Shown here: in pieces, positions 58,531 to 64,000 of the stretch
How the letters are laid out: each line of letters starts with the position of its first letter
Position numbering within the stretch: position 1 is the first letter of the stretch
From: Brienomyrus brachyistius
Taxonomy: Eukaryota > Chordata > Actinopteri > Osteoglossiformes > Mormyridae
DNA length: 64,000 nucleotides
NCBI RefSeq assembly: GCF_023856365.1
Contig: NC_064540.1
Location: 8,098,501-8,162,500, forward strand
Reading direction: 5' to 3'
The notes under the pieces: generated by a model
The model's database searches: none
Told to the model about the DNA's origin: nothing
Seen by the model: only the letters and a program-made list of their open reading frames with translations
Position numbers and translations under genes: made by a program

Positions 58531-58855
58531 GTATGTCCTTCAGGCATACGTTAGTGACATTTGGATCATAAATTATTTGTTTACATTCTAGCACATTGAC
58601 AGTGAAAAAGCTGTTAGATATTAAGTGTAGAAAACAGAAGAGATCAGACAGTTGCTTCTCTACAGGCAGTTCTTAATGATCGGTGAAGTTGGGGATGTTT
58701 ATAATAAACCATAAAGTGACCTCAATTTGACCTGGTTTTAGATTTCCCTAAAGAGGAGCCGATCTCATTAGGTGACCGAGCTGTGTAGAGAATGTGCTCA
58801 ATTGTTTATTTTGTTTATTTCAGATTTTTGAGTATTTTTTTTGCTGCCGTGAGCC

Positions 58856-61800
58856 ATGGATCCCAAAAACAAGCACGGCCTGGCGCTTCTGGAGCAGCTG
58901 TGGACGATGCGCGAGATGGGCGAGCTGACCGATGTGGTCCTGGTGGTCGAAGATGTCTATTTCCCTTGCCATCGTGTGGTCCTGTGTGCCTTCAGCCCCT
59001 ACTTCCGGGTCATGTTCACCTGCGGCTTGAGCGAGTGCAGCCAGCGTGAGGTGGTGCTGAGGGACACACCCGCCGAGAGCCTGGGCCTCCTGCTCGACTA
59101 CATGTACCTGGCAGAGCTGCCCCTCACCAACACCAACGTGCAGGGCGTCTCCACCGCCGCCTTCCTGCTGCAGATGGACGATGTGTTCAAGCAGTGCCAG
59201 CAGCATATGATCGACCACATGGACGCCTCCAACTGCCTGGGTGTGTATTACTATGCGCGGGAGCTGGGCGCTGAGGAGCTGGCTGATCTGGCGCAGCGTT
59301 ATCTGCGGCAACACTTTGCCGAGGTCTGCCTGCAAGAGGAGGTGATGGAGCTGGAGGCGCACCAGCTGCTGCCACTGGTCGGCTCAGATGACCTCAACAT
59401 CACACGCGAGGAGAGCATCCTGGACATGGTGCTGCGCTGGGTGGACCACCGGCGGGCAGAGAGGGCCACGCACCTCGCTGAGCTTCTGCGCCGCGTGCGG
59501 CTCCCTCTAGTGGCACCCGACTTCCTGCGAGAGGCAAGGCGGAGGAGCACGGTGCTGCTGGGGGATGCTGAGTGCCTGGAGATGGTGGAGCAGGCCCTGG
59601 AGGCGGCCCGGCAGCATCCTGCCGCGGCACCGCGGCGTCTGAAGCTGCGATACGGCATGGAGACCACTGACGTGCTGCTCTGTATTGGAAATGACGGCCA
59701 GGGCATCAGGTCACGGCAGGGCAGCTACTGCGACTACAGCTTCTGCTACGCCGCCAGCACTGGGCGCACCCTCTTCATCACCTCTCCCCGCTACGGCGAA
59801 GTGCTGGGCTGTGTGTGCGCCGGCGTGGTGACTGAGGACAACCAGATTGTGGTGGCTGGGGAGGCAGGGGCCCGCAGAATGGCCCGGCAGAAGAACAGAA
59901 CCGTGGATATCTGCAGGTAAGAGTGAGCGCCCCGGCAGACAGGAGGTGTGACCGACATACTGAGCGAGAAGGTGACAGCGACAAGTAATGAAGGCAACAA
60001 AAGGACCAATTCGGATGAATTAGTGTCCAATTCAGGAATGGACTTGCTTATGAGACAATCATGCTGATAGTGAATTGTCACAATCGCTCATGGTTAGAGA
60101 TACTTGGACAACGAAGGTCTAAACAATTCAATGAATGAATGAAGTAATTACACCCACTGTCACATTTACTTGCCATCGCAGGTACAAGGCATCGGCACAG
60201 GGCACCTGGGAGAAGCTCTGCTCAGTGGAGTATCGGGATATGTACGCTCTTGGCACTTTGGGTGACACTCTCTACCTGTTGGGGGGCCAGATGAAGCTGA
60301 AGAACCACTACCTCATAACCAATAGCGTGGAGCGCTGGTCCCTGAAAGGCGGGCCCTGGAGAAACTCCGCCCCACTGCCAATGCCATTGGCGTGTCACTG
60401 TGTTGTCAGCTTGAAAGGCTGTCTTTATGTACTGGGAGGCAGGACACCACAGGTAATGGCTTGAAATGGAACACTCGGTTTATTTAGTTATATCTGTGGT
60501 ACCTGATTTGAACTTTTATTATCTGAATGAAAAATATCAATCCTTTGGGTAAATTAGATGAAACCCGGTTAATTTCATTTGTTAATGCCAATTCCAGGCT
60601 TCATAATTGCTTATATCAAATCAGAAGTTCTATAATTAACTGTAACATGAATTATATAAGATGAATATAAAATGAAGCAATGATATGGAATCATATTGTG
60701 TATTATATTGTGTGCATGTTTTTCCAGCTTTGTTTAAATGTGTTCGTTAATTTAGAATCTGTGCTTTTAACTGTGCTGAGAAATAAGTACACAGATTTTT
60801 GGAGCATAACTATAGATCCATTGAAACATTATTGAGATGAATCTGCATTCAAGGCTGACTCTATTCAGACCCTAATCAAGCCCCCCCAACCCCCTTCCTG
60901 TTCCACACCTGGTTATCCCCGTCACTGCCCCGTTCCGGTCCTGTCCCTGCAGTGTGACAGGCCGGATGACGAGCCCGACCGCTTGAGCAATCGTATGTTC
61001 CAGTATGACCCCGAGGCAAACAAGTGGGAGGAGCGTGGGTCCATGAAGTTCTCCAAGTACCGCTGCAGCGCGGTGGTGCTGAACGGGGAGATTTACGTAC
61101 TGGGTGAGGAGGAGGACTGGGGGCTACAGTGATAAACGTCTGAACTTAACAGAGTGAAGATTATTTTGAAGTGTTTTGCATGAAGATATACAGCTTGTGT
61201 ATATTCCATTAGCCAACTTCCATTTGCACATCTTTTTTTGTACTATTTCACCATAGTGGTACACCGCGTTGCATGGTTTTGCTTGTTTATTTATTGATTT
61301 AGTGCCTTTTCCCTTGCATATTTATCATCTTTTTACATACGTTATCTTGCTGTATTTATTTCCTACGTACTTTATTCATTGTTGTATTTCTTTCTGTGCT
61401 ATTGGACAAAGAAATTTCCCCCATCTATCAATGAAGTTCAATCCTATTTTACAGTTCACTCTGAAAACGGGTCGTTAGATATCAATAACTGAGGGGTTTG
61501 ATCCCTCTCCAGAATCACAATCTTTTTTGCCATGGCTTTAGCTTTGAGAAAGACATCTAGGTCCTACAGCTTCTACATTTTATTTATTGATCATATGTTG
61601 TTACCCAGAGTGACGCACAATTGATTTAGTAGGGTCAGAAAGTCTCTGGAGCAGTTGGGGGGGATTAAGGGTTTTGCTCAGGGGCCTGATGGTAACATCA
61701 ATCTGCTGACAGAGGGATTTGAAACAGCGATCTTCCAATCACAGGCTAGAGAATCCTAGCTCACTGAGTCGCACACCACCCCCAGTTTCTCTGGCAAGAA

Positions 61801-63272
61801 CACCTGAATGACAACCAACCCCTATTGTGCTGTTGCCCCTGTAGGGGGCATTGGCTGTGAAGGAGCTGACCGTGGACAATCACGCCGCTGCCTTGATGTC
61901 GTGGAGATTTACAACCCAGATGGGGGCTTCTGGAGGGAGGGACCCCGGCTGCCCTATCCGCTCCTCTCCCTGCGCAGTGGGGCATCCAATGCAGGGGCTG
62001 CAGGAGGCAAACTCTACGTGTGTGGCTTTTACAGGGGGGCTGGTAAGCACCGTGCCATACAATCACCACATGACCCCAGGCACCACCTCCATTGTGAGCA
62101 TATCCTTGATAGTCTAACACCCCAGTGCTGCAGACTAAATATTGATCATTTCACCTGCTGTGGAACAAGATTTTACTAATAATCAACTTGATAAGTATCA
62201 ACGAAAGACATAAAATGCATGTCTATACATGGGATTAGATTTTTTAAATGATAAATTATAATTGTATTAGCTCAGTTCAAAATAAACAATTCTCCAGTGT
62301 CATAAAGGTCAATGTCACAAGGTCTTGATGCCCAAATAGGATGTTGGGTTACATCTCTAAGTGTGTGCAGTTTAAGTCAAGGGAGGTGATGCTACAATTA
62401 TAGAATTGTACAATCCCTTGGTAAAACCCCACTTAGAATATTGTGTGTAGGTTTGGTCATCATACTTTAAAAAGGACTTTACTGCCTTGGAAAGGGTGCA
62501 ATGTAGGGCTACGAGAATGATTCCTGGTTTTAGAGGAATGTCTTATGAGGAGGTTAGCTGAGTTGAATCTGTTTAGCCTCGAGCAAAGGAGACTAAGGGG
62601 GGGACATGATCCAGGTATATAAGATTCTAACAGGTTTGGATGCTGTTCAGCCAAATAGTTACCTCAATATTAGTTTAAACATTAGAACTCGAGGCCATAG
62701 GTGGAAATTAGCAATAGAACATTTTAAAATAGATTTGAGGAAGCACTTCTTTACACAGCGTGTAGTTAGAGTATGGAATAGTCTCCCTGCTAGTGTAGTG
62801 CAAACTAAAACCCTGGGTTCCTTTAAATCAGAGCTAGATAAGATTTAAACAACTCTGAGCTATTAGTTAAATTTTCCCCAAATGAGCTTAACGGGCCGAA
62901 TGGCCTCCTCTCGTTTGTAAATTTCTTCTGTTCTTATGATGTTCAGTTTTAGTGCTGGAAATCTACATTTTGGGGAAGTTTGATATCGTACAGAGTGTAC
63001 AGTGAAATAGGGAAATATTTACTTTAGTCAAGTCTAATACAGCCCTTAGTGCTGAGGTTGCTGAAGCTTTGGTCAGACAGTATTCCAAACCTTTCCTCTT
63101 AGATCGGCATGACGCCATCATCAAGGACATCATAGAACTCGATCCATGGGAGAAAGTGTGGACTATGGTGGCACGGCGTGTCCTGATGCACGACAACTAT
63201 GACGTGTGCCTGGTGGCCAACCTCAACCCTCGCAATCTTGTGGCCCCACCCTCGGATGCTTCAGATGAGTGA
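58856..63272 (+). CDS. kbtbd12: Kelch repeat and BTB domain protein 12 (5 exons, 616 aa)
   Basis: BTB-BACK-Kelch protein; relatives are substrate adaptors of cullin-3 ubiquitin ligases, but I know of no established substrate for this one. Exons: 58856-59916, 60182-60452, 60953-61103, 61845-62042, 63103-63272, all in frame. The BTB domain is about residues 15-120 (LTDVVLVVEDVYFPCHRVVL, FSPYFRVMFTCGL), BACK about 125-235 (DHMDASNCLG, ITREESILDMVLRW), and Kelch repeats about 280-605 (LYLLGGQMK, LYVLGGRTP, YNPDGGFWREGP). Close match along its whole length to human KBTBD12 (623 aa). The start is in a near-perfect Kozak context (GCCATGG), 32 bases after an acceptor at 58822-58823, so the 5' UTR is spliced. 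One Kelch glycine pair is altered: VCGFYRGAG where VCGGF is usual. The large first exon is GC-rich compared with its surroundings. Confidence 0.97.
61575..61795 (-). mobile_element. tRNA-derived SINE, copy F
   Basis: Minus strand: GGTGGTGTGCGACTCAGTGAG (A-box region), GGAAGATCGCTGTTTCAAATC (B-box region), then the family body ending GTAACAACATATGATC. In kbtbd12 intron 3, antisense to the gene, about 50 bases upstream of exon 4. Confidence 0.75.
62336..62940 (+). mobile_element. L2/CR1-type retrotransposon fragment in kbtbd12 intron 4
   Basis: Same family as 48755-49425, beginning at almost the same internal point (AATAGGATGTTGGGTTACATC). Broken frames carry [20 protein letters not shown] and, from 62606, [17 protein letters not shown], then HFFTQRVVRVWNSLPASVV. 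The 3' end is more complete: TTAACGGGCCGAATGGCC then TTCTGTTCTTATG. 5' truncated, frameshifted, sense to kbtbd12. Confidence 0.88.
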
Positions 63273-64000
63273 TGCACCTAAGAGTCAATCTGAACTAGCA
63301 TAAAGGCGCCCTTGTTATACCAAAGCTGGCACCGTGTGCAACATCCATCTGGACAATCGACATTGCTTTGGCTCTGTGCACCCATTAGCTTAACGTATCC
63401 ATCCATCCATCATTCATCAGAGCATGGAAGCAGCAAGAGTACATGGCATGCAATGAGTACTTGTACCGGATTTAGAGGTTTGTTACGTTACTAACACTCA
63501 TTGCTCAGTGCTGCATAATGTAGTTAATGGTAGTTTAGTGTTAAAAGTCATGATTTTTTATGGAGGTCCATTCACTGGATTCCTCATTGTGAAAGCAGCA
63601 TAAGGATTTCTGGTTGCAGTGAATCCCACACTGCACCCTCAAGATTTCTTTGCAAAGACTTTTTTAGGTAGAACTGGCTATACATGTACATGGACTGGGC
63701 TGCCCAATTTTGGCAATTTAAAATGTACTGTTGACTGAGGGGACAATTAAATTATTATGCTGTTTTGTGTAAAACATGCTTGGAAAAAAAATCTTTGCTC
63801 ACAAATTTTAGTTCTAGTGATTAATCTCAATGATGAAAGTGCCCTTATAATGTAGGCACATCTTGTTGATGTCTAGTTTGTCCTTGGCCCAGAGGTCTCA
63901 GAAATGAAGAAAGTAATATTTCACAAATGAGAGAATGTCTTCTTGACAGAACTTCAAATTCAGTGCTGATAAAAGTTTACTGAGTTTAATGAGTAAGGTT
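63273..64000 (+). other. kbtbd12: kbtbd12 3' UTR, running off the window
   Basis: AT-rich sequence after the stop codon with no recognised repeat or ORF. No AATAAA is seen; an ATTAAA near 63748 is the best weak candidate, so the transcript may end beyond the window. Confidence 0.4.

Noticed and set aside
58820..59706. Minus frames of 135-180 codons opposite kbtbd12 exon 1
   Set aside because: Antisense shadows of a GC-rich coding exon; the plus frame carries clear BTB and BACK motifs.

Overview
This is vertebrate nuclear DNA, almost certainly from a ray-finned fish. The evidence is four multi-exon protein genes with GT-AG introns, an AT-leaning intron and intergenic background, and a fish-like mix of mobile DNA: Tc1/mariner and hAT elements with inverted repeats, fragments of L2/CR1-type and other non-LTR retrotransposons, tRNA-derived SINEs, and many micro- and minisatellites. 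I cannot name the species from sequence alone.

Layout. (1) 1-10.7 kb has no recognisable gene. It holds a 29-bp minisatellite, a decayed Tc1-like element with later insertions nested in it, a TTAA-flanked inverted-repeat element (3.7-5.3 kb), a hAT-like element (5.5-6.9 kb) and simple repeats; its right end is probably the 3' UTR of cdk16. (2) 10.8-31.5 kb, minus strand: a PCTAIRE-family cyclin-dependent kinase, best called cdk16, rebuilt here as 15 confident coding exons plus a tentative last exon and a non-coding first exon. One intron holds a large minisatellite split by a hAT insertion. (3) 35.0-39.2 kb, plus strand: p4htm, the transmembrane prolyl 4-hydroxylase, nine coding exons, 492 aa. 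(4) 39.2-45.4 kb: the tail-to-tail gap, with a Tc1-like element carrying 284-bp inverted repeats and an internally deleted transposase, and a truncated non-LTR retrotransposon. (5) 46.0-55.0 kb, minus strand: an SLC26-family anion exchanger, best match slc26a6, 19 coding exons, 807 aa. (6) 58.9-63.3 kb, plus strand: kbtbd12, a BTB-BACK-Kelch protein, five coding exons, 616 aa.

The four genes alternate in strand (-, +, -, +): cdk16/p4htm and slc26a6/kbtbd12 are head to head, p4htm/slc26a6 are tail to tail. They do not form one pathway: a cytoplasmic kinase, an ER-membrane oxygen-dependent hydroxylase, a plasma-membrane chloride/bicarbonate/oxalate exchanger and a probable cullin-3 adaptor. I found no CRISPR array, prokaryotic operon, rRNA or free-standing tRNA gene, and no previously undescribed gene system. 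The points most worth a second look are structural: a minisatellite that starts at a cdk16 splice donor and repeats splice-site-like sequence, a (TC)n microsatellite acting as a polypyrimidine tract, a GC-AG intron in slc26a6, an slc26a6 intron made almost wholly of retrotransposon, and several inverted-repeat elements with readable target-site duplications.
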